NCBI RefSeq assembly: GCF_036373705.1
Contig: NW_027102777.1
Span: forward strand, 1-64,000
Length of the DNA stretch: 64,000 bases
Reading direction: 5' to 3'
Source: Amia ocellicauda
Lineage: Eukaryota; Chordata; Actinopteri; Amiiformes; Amiidae
The notes under the pieces are model-generated. The model was given only the letters and a program-made list of their open reading frames with translations, had not been told where the DNA came from and did no database searches. This document shows positions 1 to 11,481 of the stretch, in pieces (position 1 is the stretch's first letter; each line of letters begins with the position of its first letter). A program made the position numbers and the translations under genes.

Positions 1-827
1 TTGACTTGTGTCAATTTCAGACTAAACAGTTAAACAGGAATGAGAAGATATTTCTCGGGGTTGACAGATTTTATTTCTAAAATTATCAACAAAACAGTTT
101 AATGCAACACACATTTATATTTAAGAAAACGAAATGATATTACACATTCTAGAGTTTTGAATCACAGAATAACATTTCTAATTGATTTCTCAAATGTCAT
201 GAATCATGAACTCCAAACTGTTAAACTTATCTGAACTTCGTCGCAGAGAGGCCTCTCTGTCTTCGGGCTCAGATCACAGCACACGGCATATGGTCCGTGT
301 GGTTTGGAACAAAGGCAGTGCGGTTCGGCTTTGTCCAAGAACTTCCACTAAGTCGATGCACCTGGAAATTGGGGTTTCGCGAAATTAGAGTCTTTTCCAA
401 ACAGATTTTCCACTGGTTTGAAGGCTCCAAGGTTGTGCACAAAATCTTCTTTGTAAGCAGGGTTCCACCGTAGTTACTTGAAGACAAAGTCTTTGAGGAA
501 AGCAGGGCCCTGTTCGTTCCAAGGGTCAAGTTTCTTAAGACTCAAATAGCTATTTAAATGACTGAACACTTTCATATACATTCGACTTACTCAATTGTCC
601 AGCTGTAAAACTCCACTGATCAGGTGGGCACAGGCGGGCATGCGCAGTCTGTAAAGTTCTTTCTTTAATATAGTCCTTTAATAGAATTCTTCGTACGGCT
701 CAATCTACTTCTCCCAGTTTAACTCTTCTGTTGCCGGCAAAGACTTGGTTGGTTTCTGGTTCCGGTTCGGGCAACAGAGCTACAGGTTGAGCTGTGGCAG
801 CGAGTTACTGGTTCAGGTGAGAGAGAA

Positions 828-862
<35 letters not shown>

Positions 863-2190
863 CTGTGCACTGTTCCTTATAGTCTGTCAGATCAGTAGGT
901 GATTGGTTCTTGAGTTCTTGAGATTGGATTTCGGTTTCAGCCCCCAGTGTCCTAATGGAGGGGGGCTTGATTTATGACTGATGTCAATCCATGCCATCAT
1001 TTGGAAATGCCGGTTGGCCCGGGTTCGTAGCTCTATGTCGGGATTTCGGCTCTCGTCCACTTCAAAGAGTTTTTATCACCTACAGGCCCCTTTCTCCAGA
1101 CATCTCATAGCAGGATTCAACCTATTTGGCCTCTTCTCGGTGCCATCCTCCCCAAAACTGTCACTTTGATGCAAACCAGTTCCAAGCTGATGAGCAAAGG
1201 AAATCTGATAACTTTGGGGGTGAAGAGGTCTTCTTTAGATCAGTGCTTCAGCTCAGAGCCCAAATGCTCTTATCAAAATACACCCAACATAACGCTACAC
1301 AGTGGAACTGCAAGGCAATTGATTAAAGGGACATGTGGTGAATTCCTTTTCATCTTTATACTGTTGTTGGATGTCTCCTGTTCCTCTAAGTCTCATTTGG
1401 CTTTGGTTTCCCCCCTCTGTGTTGAATAATCGGGATCTAAATAGCCCCGGCGTTTCTTCTGCAGTTCTTCGTTCTTTCCACTGCTAGCGCTGCCTTTGTG
1501 AAGGCAGATGGTGCTTGTGAGAAGTCAACAGCATGTCCACCGAAAAGGGTGTCTGACTCCTGGTTTTGGATCCGGAAGGGTTGATAACAGACCGAAATGG
1601 TTACAATATGATACTGCTTAGATTAACTGTGGATATGTATTGTGATCGTGCTCGGCTCAGGTGTGCGTTCAGTCTGCACACAAAACATTTCGGTCGCGAA
1701 ACGTCTAATCAAATCGAATAAAATGGCGGGGATAGCATGTTTGATCCGTGTGCTATTGTTTCTCAACAATTGTAATGCCCTTTGTAACGTTTAACTACTT
1801 CGTTAAATACAGCTTGTTATAGGATATTGTGAACTGAACCTATTTTGCTGTGAATTTATATTTACTGCGAATAGTTTATTGTGGCTGGTCTTGGTCTGTC
1901 TGCACTAAATAAATGATTTGTATCAAGGGATTATTTAGTTTGTCTGTGTACTTTTTTACCTAACCACTAAGGGCCACTCCTTGCACTTCACACATTTGCC
2001 CTTTTAATTACTCCCTTACTGACATACTTTAACATGCAATGTGCGTGTGATAATAGTTTTAGCAGCCTGTTGCCATTCAGGTGAGACAATACCTAGTAAA
2101 TCCTTTTTTTTTTTTTTCATGTTGGTGCGCCGCGAAGGTTTTTGGTCTCAGCAAAGTGTGCCGTGGCATTACAACGCTTGGGAACCACTG
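1..2190. mobile_element. hAT-type non-autonomous element, right part (left end outside the window)
   Basis: Ends with AACCACTG at 2190, followed by the 8-bp duplication GCTTGGCT (2191-2198). Orientation is arbitrary. No transposase coding is visible inside. It contains the 309-bp segment at 1501-1809. Confidence 0.75.
1501..1809. repeat. 309-bp optional segment, unit 1 copy
   Basis: Present here but cleanly absent from units 2, 4, 5, 7, 8 and 9, which read CCTTTGTG directly followed by CAGCTTGTT. Its left boundary falls in a perfect hairpin, CTGCCTT-TGTG-AAGGCAG. No terminal inverted repeats or target duplication are visible, so a deletion in the other units is as likely as an insertion here. 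Confidence 0.85.
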
Positions 2191-2697
2191 GCTTGGCTTG
2201 TTGGGCATCCAGGTATGCACTGAGATTACGATCGGCACGATGATTGTCGTTCTCAGGAGAATTGTGTTTCTTTGCTGATCATGTTCTCTGTCGCTTTTTA
2301 CAAAGTTCTTACAAGTGGCACATTGGGGATGAGGAGCAGAGCATGCTGACACGCATAGCTGTGGACTTCTGCATGGCATGGGGCCACAGGTCATTCCAAG
2401 TATTTCAAGACGCCTGCAAATGTGTGGACACGTTGTGTTGGCCCAACCCTCACAGATTGTGCCAAGTCAAGTAGAGATGCATGTTGTGCTGTTCTAAAGT
2501 GACACGTCGTCAACGGCAAAAACATCTCTCAGAGTTCCTGGCTTGACTTGCCTCTGGAAGACAACACTTGCCCAGGCTGGATATTTGCCGAAAGAAGCAA
2601 AGAGGACTAGACACCTTGCCTAGACACAACTGCATATTTCATTGGCACCTGGAAGGCCATCCAGGCTTTTCACCATCATGGCCCTCGGTCAACAAGG

Positions 2698-2770
2698 CAC
2701 CCGAACAGGGACTCGAACCCTGGACCCTCAGATTAAAAGTCTGATGCTCTACCGGCTGAGCTACCCGGGC
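2698..2770 (-). tRNA. tRNA-Lys (anticodon TTT), unit 1
   Basis: 73-nt cloverleaf on the minus strand with GCCCGGG acceptor 5' strand, A box TAGCTCAGCCGG, anticodon loop CTTTTAA and B box GGTTCGAGTCC. Position 7 pairs as G-T with position 66. This copy alone has T at position 72, turning the G1-C72 pair into G-T; the other copies have C. No T4 run is seen close downstream; the nearest is a T5 (plus strand 2518-2522), about 175 nt away. Confidence 0.9.
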
Positions 2771-3005
2771 TTCAGTGAAGTGCTTCACAATGTGTTGGCT
2801 TCATGATTGTTCCAGACCGCTTTCTGGCCGGTTTAGAAAACTGGGCTCAGGGTGAAAAGGGCCACATGCATATGAGATGTTTGGGCAATGCGAGTTCTCC
2901 ACAGCAAATCCGAATTTCCGGTGTTTTCTCCTTGTCCTCATGCAATTCCAATGGCTTGACATTTGGGAGCTCGTCCAAAACCGATGTCAAACCATAATCA
3001 CGCCT

Positions 3006-3094
3006 TCCTTCGAGCCGGAATTGAACCAGCGACCTAAGGATGCCCGCTGTCTGAAACCTACAGTCCTCCGCTCTACCAACTGAGCTATCGAAGG
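3006..3094 (-). tRNA. tRNA-Tyr (anticodon GTA) with 16-nt intron, unit 1
   Basis: 89-nt gene: 73-nt cloverleaf (CCTTCGA acceptor, A box TAGCTCAGTTGG, anticodon GTA, discriminator A) with a 16-nt intron after position 37 (GTTTCAGACAGCGGGC in this copy). An intron at this site is the rule for eukaryotic tRNA-Tyr. The B box reads GGTTCAATTCC, with A in place of the usual G. A TTTT terminator lies about 25 nt downstream (plus strand 2977-2980). Confidence 0.93.
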
Positions 3095-3165
3095 GAAGAT
3101 TCTCACCGTCTTCCCCTGGCAGTCTCAGTGGCCGTGCAAAGCCAAGAAGCACCGTGGCTTGGCTC

Positions 3166-4780
3166 AGTGGTTTTCAACCCGTGTGCCGTGAGGACTACCC
3201 AATTGTGTCGTGAGATTTTTATCCCCTGAAAAATATTATGTCATTTTGTTTGGTCAACTTCATAAATCTTGTATCAAATCAAACTTATTCAAATGTGTGA
3301 AAATATTACATTTATACATCACCTGTAGAAAGCGTTTCATAACTGAAATGTTGTGTTTGCCGGACTGAACGCACACCTACACTGAGTTGCAGTGCTATCA
3401 GTTGTATCGTAAGGTACACTTATAAATTTCAATTTAAGAAGTGAATTTATAGTATCACCTTATCACGAATCCTGGAATCTTGTAGAACTCAATTTCTGTA
3501 ATAATTGGACACAGACACCAATTCCAAAGATATAAATTGTTAAATTTATTCAAAAACAAAGACTAAATGTAGCACTACACTAATTATACAAAAGGGAAAA
3601 GCTAATTAAAATTCAACTCTAGATCAACAAATCAAAGACAAATCACTTCCGTGACCAAATCAAAGACCATGGGATCGCATATGATAACACACAAATCGTT
3701 AAACAAAAAAGGTTATAAACACATTAACTACAATACCGGTTAGTAAGACGAAGGTGAGTCTCTCGTTAGTATTGTTAGTCAGACATTAAATAACTACGCA
3801 GGTTAGTATTTATGTCAGGTAACTTCTCGTTATATATATATCAGTCTCATTTACGTTTAGGTGCCGAGAAAGATCCTATCATTACTTGTTACCACAATTT
3901 CCCTTAACTGATTATTATTCAATGATCAAGGATAGGCAGGGCCACCAATAATCTAACGTCTATTGACTTGTGTCAATTTCAGACTAAACAGTTAAACAGG
4001 AATGAGAAGATATTTCTCGGGGTTGACAGATTTTATTTCTAAAATTATCAACAAAACAGTTTAATGCAACACACATTTATATTTAAGAAAACTAAATGAT
4101 ATTACACATTCTAGAGTTTTGAATCACAGAATAACATTTCTAATTGATTTCTCAAATGTCATGAATCATGAACTCCAAACTGTTAAACTTATCTGAACTT
4201 CGTCGCAGAGAGGCCTCTCTGTCTTCGGGCTCAGATCACAGCACACGGCACATGGTCCGTGTGGTTTGGAACAAAGGCAGTGCGGTTCGGCTTTGTCCAA
4301 GAACTTCCACTCAGTCGATGCACCTGGAAATTGGGGTTTCGCGAAATTAGAGTCTTTTCCAAACAGATTTTCCACTGGTTTGAAGGCTCCAAGGTTGTGC
4401 ACAAAATCTTCTTTGTAAGCAGGGTTCCACCGTAGTTACTTGAAGACAAAGTCTTTGAGGAAAGCAGGGCCCTGTTCGTTCCAAGGGTCAAGTTTCTTAA
4501 GACTCAAATAGCTATTTAAATGACTGAACACTTTCATATACATTCGACTTACTCAATTGTCCAGCTGTAAAACTCCACTGATCAGGTGGGCACAGGCGGG
4601 CATGCGCAGTCTGTAAAGTTCTTTATTTAATAAAGTCCTTTAAAAGAATTCTTCGTACGGCTCAATCTCCTTCTCCCAGTTTAACTCTTCTGTTGCCGGC
4701 AAAGACTTGGTTGGTTTCTGGTTCCGGTTCGGGCAACAGAGCTACAGGTTGAGCTGTGGCAGCGAGTTACTGGTTCAGGT

Positions 4781-4812
<32 letters not shown>

Positions 4813-5831
4813 CTGTGCACTGTTCCTTATAGTCTGTCAGATCAATAGGTGATTGGTTCTTGAGTTCTTGAGATTGGATTTCGGTTTCAGCCCCCAGTGT
4901 CCTAATGGGGAGGGGCTTGATTTATGACTGATGTCAATCCATGCCATCTTTTGGAAATGCCGGTTGGCCCGGGTTCGTAGCTCTATGTCGGGATTTCGGC
5001 TCTCGTCCACTTCAAAGAGTTTTTATCACCTACAGGCCCCTTTCTCCAGACATCTCATAGCAGGATTCAACCTATTTGGCCTCTTCTCGGTGCCATCCTC
5101 CCCAAAACTGTCACTTTGATGCAAACCAGTTCCAAGCTGATGAGCAAAGGAAATCTGATAACTTTGGGGGTGGAGAGGTCTTCTTTAGATCAGTGCTTCA
5201 GCTCAGAGCCCAAATGCTCTTATCAAAATACACCCAACATAACGCTACACAGTGGAACTGCAAGGCAATTGATTAAAGGGACATGTGGTGAATTCCTTTT
5301 TATCTCTATACTGTTGTTGGATGTCTCCTCTTCCTCTAAGTCTCATTTGGCCTTGGTTTTCCCCCTCTGTGTTGAATAATCGGGCTCTAAATAGCCCCGG
5401 CGTTTCTCCTGCAGTTCTTCGTTCTTTCCACTGCTAGCGATGCCTTTGTGCAGCTTGTTATAGGATATTGTGAACTGAACCTATTTTGCTGTGAATTTAT
5501 ATTTACTGCGAATAGTTTATTGTGGCTGGTCTTGGTCTGTCTGCACTAAATAAATGATTTGTATCAAGGGATTATTTAGTTTGTCTGTGTACTTTTTTAC
5601 CTAACCACTAAGGGCCACTCCTTGCACTTCACACATTTGCCCTTTTAATTACTCCCTTACTGACATACTTTAACATGCAATGTGCGTGTGATAATAGTTT
5701 TAGCAGCCTGTTGCCATTCAGGTGAGACAATACCTAGTAAATCCTTTTTTTTTTTTTTCATGTTGGTGCGCCGCGAAGGTTTTTGGTCTCAGCAAAGTGT
5801 GCCGTGGCATTACAACGCTTGGGAACCACTG
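3166..5831. mobile_element. hAT-type non-autonomous element, both ends present (2,666 bp)
   Basis: Starts CAGTGGTTTTCAAC and ends with AACCACTG, so the termini are imperfect inverted repeats (CAGTGGTT, then TGCCGTG/CACGGCA about 20 bp inside). It is flanked on both sides by GCTTGGCT (3158-3165 and 5832-5839). An 8-bp target duplication with CAGTGGTT-like ends is characteristic of the hAT superfamily. The interior has no transposase; it holds a GA microsatellite and a poly-T run. The family of the interior is not recognised. Confidence 0.85.
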
Positions 5832-6649
5832 GCTTGGCTTGTTGGGCATCCAGGTATGCACTGAGATTACGATCGGCACGATGATTGTCGTTCTCAGGAG
5901 AATTGTGTTTCTTTGCTGATCATGTTCTCTGTCGCTTTTTACAAAGTTCTTACAAGTGGCACATTGGGGATGAGGCATAGCTGTGGACTTCTGCATGGCA
6001 TGGGGCCACAGGTCATTCCAAGTATTTCAAGACGCCTGCAAATGTGTGGACACGTTGTGTTGGCCCAACCCTCACAGATTGTGCCAAGTCAAGTAGAGAT
6101 GCATGTTGTGCTGTTCTAAAGTGACACGTCGTCAACGGCAAAAACATCTCTCAGAGTTCCTGGCTTGACTTGCCTCTGGAAGACAACACTTGCCCAGGCT
6201 GGATATTTGCCGAAAGAAGCAAAGAGGACTAGACACCTTGCCTAGACGCAACTGCATATTTCATTGTCACCTGGAAGGCCATCCAGGCTTTTCACCACCA
6301 TGGCCCTCGGTCAACAAGGCGCCCGAACAGGGACTCGAACCCTGGACCCTCAGATTAAAAGTCTGATGCTCTAACACACAAATCGTTAAACAAAAAAGGT
6401 TATAAACACATTAACTACAATACCGGTTAGTAAGACGAAGGTGAGTCTCTCGTTAGTATTGTTAGTCAGACATTAAATAACTACGCAGGTTAGTATTTAT
6501 GTCAGGTAACTTCTCGTTATATATATATCAGTCTCATTTACGTTTAGGTGCCGAGAAAGATCCTATCGTTACTTGTTACCACAATTTCCCTTAACTGATT
6601 ATTATTCAATGATCAAGGATAGGCAGGGCCACCAATAATCTAACGTCTA
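3963..6649. repeat. Tandem array unit 2 (short type, 2,687 bp)
   Basis: Short unit. It lacks the 309-bp segment and carries the deletion that fuses the middle of tRNA-Lys (6373) to hAT interior sequence, so tRNA-Tyr and the hAT left end are absent. It also has a private deletion near 5976 (in the sequence after the ATTGGGGATGAGG motif), removing about 25 bp seen in the other units. Confidence 0.93.
6320..6373 (-). pseudogene. Truncated tRNA-Lys, unit 2
   Basis: Keeps tRNA positions of about 20-73 (D-loop end, anticodon, variable and T arms, 3' acceptor strand). The 5' acceptor strand and 5' D-arm, including most of the A box, are replaced by hAT interior sequence. It cannot fold as a tRNA. 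Confidence 0.9.
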
Positions 6650-7476
6650 TTGACTTGTGTCAATTTCAGACTAAACAGTTAAACAGGAATGAGAAGATAT
6701 TTCTCAGGGTTGACAGATTTTATTTCTAAAATTATCAACAAAACAGTTTAATGCAACACACATTTATATTTAAGAAAACTAAATGATATTACACATTCTA
6801 GAGTTTTGAATCACAGAATAACATTTCGAATTGATTTCTCAAATGTCATGAATCATGAACTCCAAACTGTTAAACTTATCTGAACTTCGTCGCAGAGAGG
6901 CCTCTCTGTCTTCGGGCTCAGATCACAGCACACGGCACATGGTCCGTGTGGTTTGGAACAAAGGCAGTGCGGTTCGGCTTTGTCCAAGAACTTCCACTCA
7001 GTCGATGCACCTGGAAATTGGGGTTTCGCGAAATTAGAGTCTTTTCCAAACAGATTTTCCACTGGTTTGAAGGCTCCAAGGTTGTGCACAAAATCTTCTT
7101 TGTAAGCAGGGTTCCACCGTAGTTACTTGAAGACAAAGTCTTTGAGGAAAGCAGGGCCCTGTTCGTTCCAAGGGTCAAGTTTCTTAAGACTCAAATAGCT
7201 ATTTAAATGACTGAACACTTTCATATACATTCGACTTACTCAATTGTCCAGCTGTAAAACTCCACTGATCAGGTGGGCACAGGCGGGCATGCGCAGTCTG
7301 TAAAGTTCTTTATTTAATAAAGTCCTTTAAAAGAATTCTTCGTACGGCTCAATCTCCTTCTCCCAGTTTAACTCTTCTGTTGCCGGCAAAGACTTGGTTG
7401 GTTTCTGGTTCCGGTTCGGGCAACAGAGCTACAGGTTGAGCTGTGGCAGCGAGTTACTGGTTCAGGTGAGAGAGAA

Positions 7477-7523
<47 letters not shown>

Positions 7524-8847
7524 GCACTGTTCCTTATAGTCTGTCAGATCAATAGGTGATTGGTTCTTGAGTTCTTGAGATTGGATTTCGGTTTCAGCCC
7601 CCAGTGTCCTAATGGAGGGGGGCTTGATTTATGACTGATGTCAATCCATGCCATCTTTTGGAAATGCCGGTTGGCCCGGGTTCGTAGCACTATGTCGGGA
7701 TTTCGGCTCTCGTCCACTTCAAAGAGTTTTTATCACCTACAGGCCCCTTTCTCCAGACATCTCATAGCAGGATTCAACCTATTTGGCCTCTTCTCGGTGC
7801 CATCCTCCCCAAAACTGTCACTTTGATGCAAACCAGTTCCAAGCTGATGAGCAAAGGAAATCTGATAACTTTGGGGGTGGAGAGGTCTTCTTTAGATCAG
7901 TGCTTCAGCTCAGAGCCCAAATGCTCTTATCAAAATACACCCAACATAACGCTACACAGTGGAACTGCAAGGCAATTGATTAAAGGGACATGTGGTGAAT
8001 TCCTTTTTATCTTTATACTGTTGTTGGATGTCTCCTGTTCCTCTAAGTCTCATTTGGCCTTGGTTTTCCCCCTCTGTGTTGAATAATCGGGCTCTAAATA
8101 GCACCGGCGTTTCTCCTGCAGTTCTTCGTTCTTTCCACTGCTAGCGCTGCCTTTGTGAAGGCAGATGGTGCTTGTGAGAAGTCAACAGCATGTCCACCGA
8201 AAAGGGTGTCTGACTCCTGGTTTTGGATCCGGAAGGGTTGATAACAGACCGAAACGGTTACAATATGATACTGCTTAGATTAACTGTGGATATGTATAGT
8301 GATCGTGCTCGGCTCAGGTGTGCGTTCAGTCTGCACACAAAACATTTCGGTCGCGAAACGTCTAATCAAATCGAATAAAATGGCGGGGATAGCATGTTTG
8401 ATCCGTGTGCTATTGTTTTTCAACAATTGTAATGCCCTTTGTAACGTTTAACTACTTCGTTAAATACAGCTTGTTATAGGATATTGTGAACTGAACCTAT
8501 TTTGCTGTGAATTTATATTTACTGCGAATAGTTTATTGTGGCTGGTCTTGGTCTGTCTGCACTAAATAAATGATTTGTATCAAGGGATTATTTAGTTTGT
8601 CTGTGTACTTTTTTACCTAACCACTAAGGGCCACTCCTTGCACTTCACACATTTGCCCTTTTAATTACTCCCTTACTGACATACTTTAACATGCAATGTG
8701 CGTGTGATAATAGTTTTAGCAGCCTGTTGCCATTCAGGTGAGACAATACCTAGTAAATCCTTTTTTTTTTTTTTCATGTTGGTGCGCCGCGAAGGTTTTT
8801 GGTCTCAGCAAAGTGTGCCGTGGCATTACAACGCTTGGGAACCACTG
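6374..8847. mobile_element. hAT-type element, left-truncated copy
   Basis: The left end was removed by the deletion that joins tRNA-Lys to the hAT interior. The right end AACCACTG is intact and followed by GCTTGGCT. The 309-bp segment is present. Confidence 0.8.
8158..8466. repeat. 309-bp optional segment, unit 3 copy
   Basis: Same length and boundaries as the unit 1 copy. It reads GTGATCGTGCTCGG near 8299, like unit 1, where units 6 and 10 read GTGCTTGG. Confidence 0.85.
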
Positions 8848-9354
8848 GCTTGGCTTGTTGGGCATCCAGGTATGCACTGAGATTACGATCGGCACGATGA
8901 TTGTCGTTCTCAGGAGAATTGTGTTTCTTTGCTGATCATGTTCTCTGTCGCTTTTTACAAAGTTCTTACAAGTGGCACATTGGGGATGAGGAGCAGAGCA
9001 TGCTGACACGCATAGCTGTGGACTTCTGCATGGCATGGGGCCACAGGTCATTCCAAGTATTTCAAGACGCCTGCAAATGTGTGGACACGTTGTGTTGGCC
9101 CAACCCTCACAGATTGTGCCAAGTCAAGTAGAGATGCATGTTGTGCTGTTCTAAAGTGACACGTCGTCAACGGCAAAAACATCTCTCAGAGTTCCTGGCT
9201 TGACTTGCCTCTGGAAGACAACACTTGCCCAGGCTGGATATTTGCCGAAAGAAGCAAAGAGGACTAGACACCTTGCCTAGACGCAACTGCATATTTCATT
9301 GTCACCTGGAAGGCCATCCAGGCTTTTCACCATCATGGCCCTCGGTCAACAAGG

Positions 9355-9427
9355 CGCCCGAACAGGGACTCGAACCCTGGACCCTCAGATTAAAAGTCTG
9401 ATGCTCTACCGGCTGAGCTACCCGGGC
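9355..9427 (-). tRNA. tRNA-Lys (anticodon TTT), unit 3
   Basis: Complete cloverleaf with G1-C72 paired and intact A and B boxes. It lies about 235 nt downstream of tRNA-Tyr in the same orientation. Confidence 0.92.
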
Positions 9428-9662
9428 TTCAGTGAAGTGCTTCACAATGTGTTGGCTTCATGATTGTTCCAGACCGCTTTCTGGCCTGTTTAGAAAACTG
9501 GGCTCAGGGTGAAAAGGGTCACATGCATATGAGATGTTTGGGCAATGCGAGTTCTCCACAGCAAATCCGAATTTCCGGTGTTTTCTCCTTGTCCTCATGC
9601 AATTCCAATGGCTTGACATTTGGGAGCTCGTCCAAAACCGATGTCAAACCATAATCACGCCT

Positions 9663-9751
9663 TCCTTCGAGCCGGAATTGAACCAGCGACCTAAGGATGC
9701 CCGCTGCCTGAAACCTACAGTCCTCCGCTCTACCAATTGAGCTATCGAAGT
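9663..9751 (-). tRNA. tRNA-Tyr (anticodon GTA), unit 3, with altered position 1
   Basis: Same layout as unit 1, with intron GTTTCAGGCAGCGGGC. The first base is A instead of C, so the 1-72 pair becomes A-G, and position 15 is A instead of G. The end mismatch could reduce RNase P or synthetase recognition. Confidence 0.88.
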
Positions 9752-9821
9752 GAAGCTTCTCACCATCTTCCCCTGGCAGTCTCAGTGGCCGTGCAAAGCC
9801 AAGAAGCACCGTGGCTTGGCT

Positions 9822-11446
9822 CAGTGGTTTTCAACCCGTGTGCCGTGAGGACTACCCAATTGTGTCGTGAGATTTTTATCCCCTGAAAAATATTATGTCA
9901 TTTTGTTTGGTCAACTTCATAAATCTTGTATCAAATCAAACTTATTCAAATGTGTGAAAATATTACATTTATACATCACCTGTAGAAAGCGTTTCATAAC
10001 TGAAATGTTGTGTTTGCCGGACTGAACGCACACCTACACTGAGTTGCAGTGCTATCAGTTGTATCGTAAGGTACACTTATAAATTTCAATTTAAGAAGTG
10101 AATTTATAGTATCACCTCATCACGAATCCTGGAATCTTGTAGAACTCAATTTCTGTAATAATTGGACACAGACACAAATTCCAAAGATATAAATTGTTAA
10201 ATTTATTCAAAAACAAAGACTAAATGTAGCACTACACTAATTATACAAAAGGGAAAAGCTAATCAAAATTCAACTCTAGATCAACAAATCAAAGACAAAT
10301 CACTTCCGTGACCAAATCAAAGACCATGGGATCGCATATGATAACACACAAATCGTTAAACAAAAAATGTTATAAACACATTAACTACAATACCGGTTAG
10401 TAAGACGAAGGTGAGTCTCTCGTTAGTATTGTTAGTCAGACATTAAATAACTACGCAGGTTAGTATTTATGTCAGGTAACTTCTCGTTATATATATATCA
10501 GTCTCATTTACGTTTAGGTGCCGAGAAAGATCCTATCGTTACTTGTTACCACAATTTCCCTTAACTGATTATTATTCAATGATCAAGGATAGGCAGGGCC
10601 ACCAATAATCTAACGTCTATTGACTTGTGTCAATTTCATACTAAACAGTTAAACAGGAATGAGAAGATATTTCTCGGGGTTGACAGATTTTATTTCTAAA
10701 ATTATCAACAAAACAGTTTAATGCAACACACATTTATATTTAAGAAAACTAAATGATATTACACATTCTAGAGTTATGAATCACAGAATAACATTTCTAA
10801 TTGATTTCTCAAATGTCATGAATCATGAACTCCAAACTGTTAAACTTATCTGAACTTCGTCGCAGAGAGGCCTCTCTGTCTTCGGGCTCAGATCACAGCA
10901 CACGGCACATGGTCCGTGTGGTTTGGAACAAAGGCAGTGCGGTTCGGCTTTGTCCAAGAACTTCCACTCAGTCGATGCACCTGGAAGTTGGGGTTTCGCG
11001 AAATTAGAGTCTTTTCCAAACAGATTTTCCACTGGTTTGAAGGCTCCAAGGTTGTGCACAAAATCTTCTTTGTAAGCAGGGTTCCACCGTAGTTACTTGA
11101 AGACAAAGTCTTTGAGGAAAGCAGGGCCCTGTTCGTTCCAAGGGTCAAGTTTCTTAAGACTCAAATAGCTATTTAAATGACTGAACACTTTCATATACAT
11201 TCGACTTACTCAATTGTCCAGCTGTAAAACTCCACTGATCAGGTGGGCACAGGCGGGCATGCGCAGTCTGTAAAGTTCTTTATTTAATAAAGTCCTTTAA
11301 AAGAATTCTTCGTACGGCTCAATCTCCTTCTCCCAGTTTAACTCTTCTGTTGCCGGCAAAGACTTGGTTGGTTTCTGGTTCCGGTTCGGGCAACAGAGCT
11401 ACAGGTTGAGCTGTGGCAGCGAGTTACTGGTTCAGGTGAGAGAGAA

Positions 11447-11481
<35 letters not shown>

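Larger units (their letters stand above)
1..3962. repeat. Tandem array unit 1 (full type, 3,962 bp)
   Basis: First complete period of the array; the unit boundary is set arbitrarily at the TTGACTTGTG anchor that recurs at the start of every unit. It contains, in order, the inner and right part of a hAT-type element (to 2190), a tRNA-bearing spacer (2191-3165) with tRNA-Lys and tRNA-Tyr, and the left end of the next hAT copy. It includes the 309-bp optional segment and a GA-rich microsatellite near 819-861. The array continues to the left of the window, since the unit begins inside a hAT copy. Confidence 0.93.
6650..10619. repeat. Tandem array unit 3 (full type, 3,970 bp)
   Basis: Full unit with both tRNA genes and the 309-bp segment. 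It shares private variants with the distant unit 10 (CTCAGGGTTG near 6704 and TTTCGAATTG near 6825), which suggests exchange or block duplication inside the array. Confidence 0.93.

Noticed and set aside
600-900. AATAAA-type and TATA-like words on the minus strand of the hAT interior, suggesting an LTR inside it
   Set aside because: No TG...CA boundaries with a flanking duplication could be found inside the unit; the hAT ends and 8-bp duplication explain the element better.
9350-9375. Plus-strand GGCGCCCGAACAGGGAC looks like a retroviral primer-binding site for tRNA-Lys
   Set aside because: It is simply the complement of the 3' end of the tRNA-Lys gene that lies here; no LTR precedes it.
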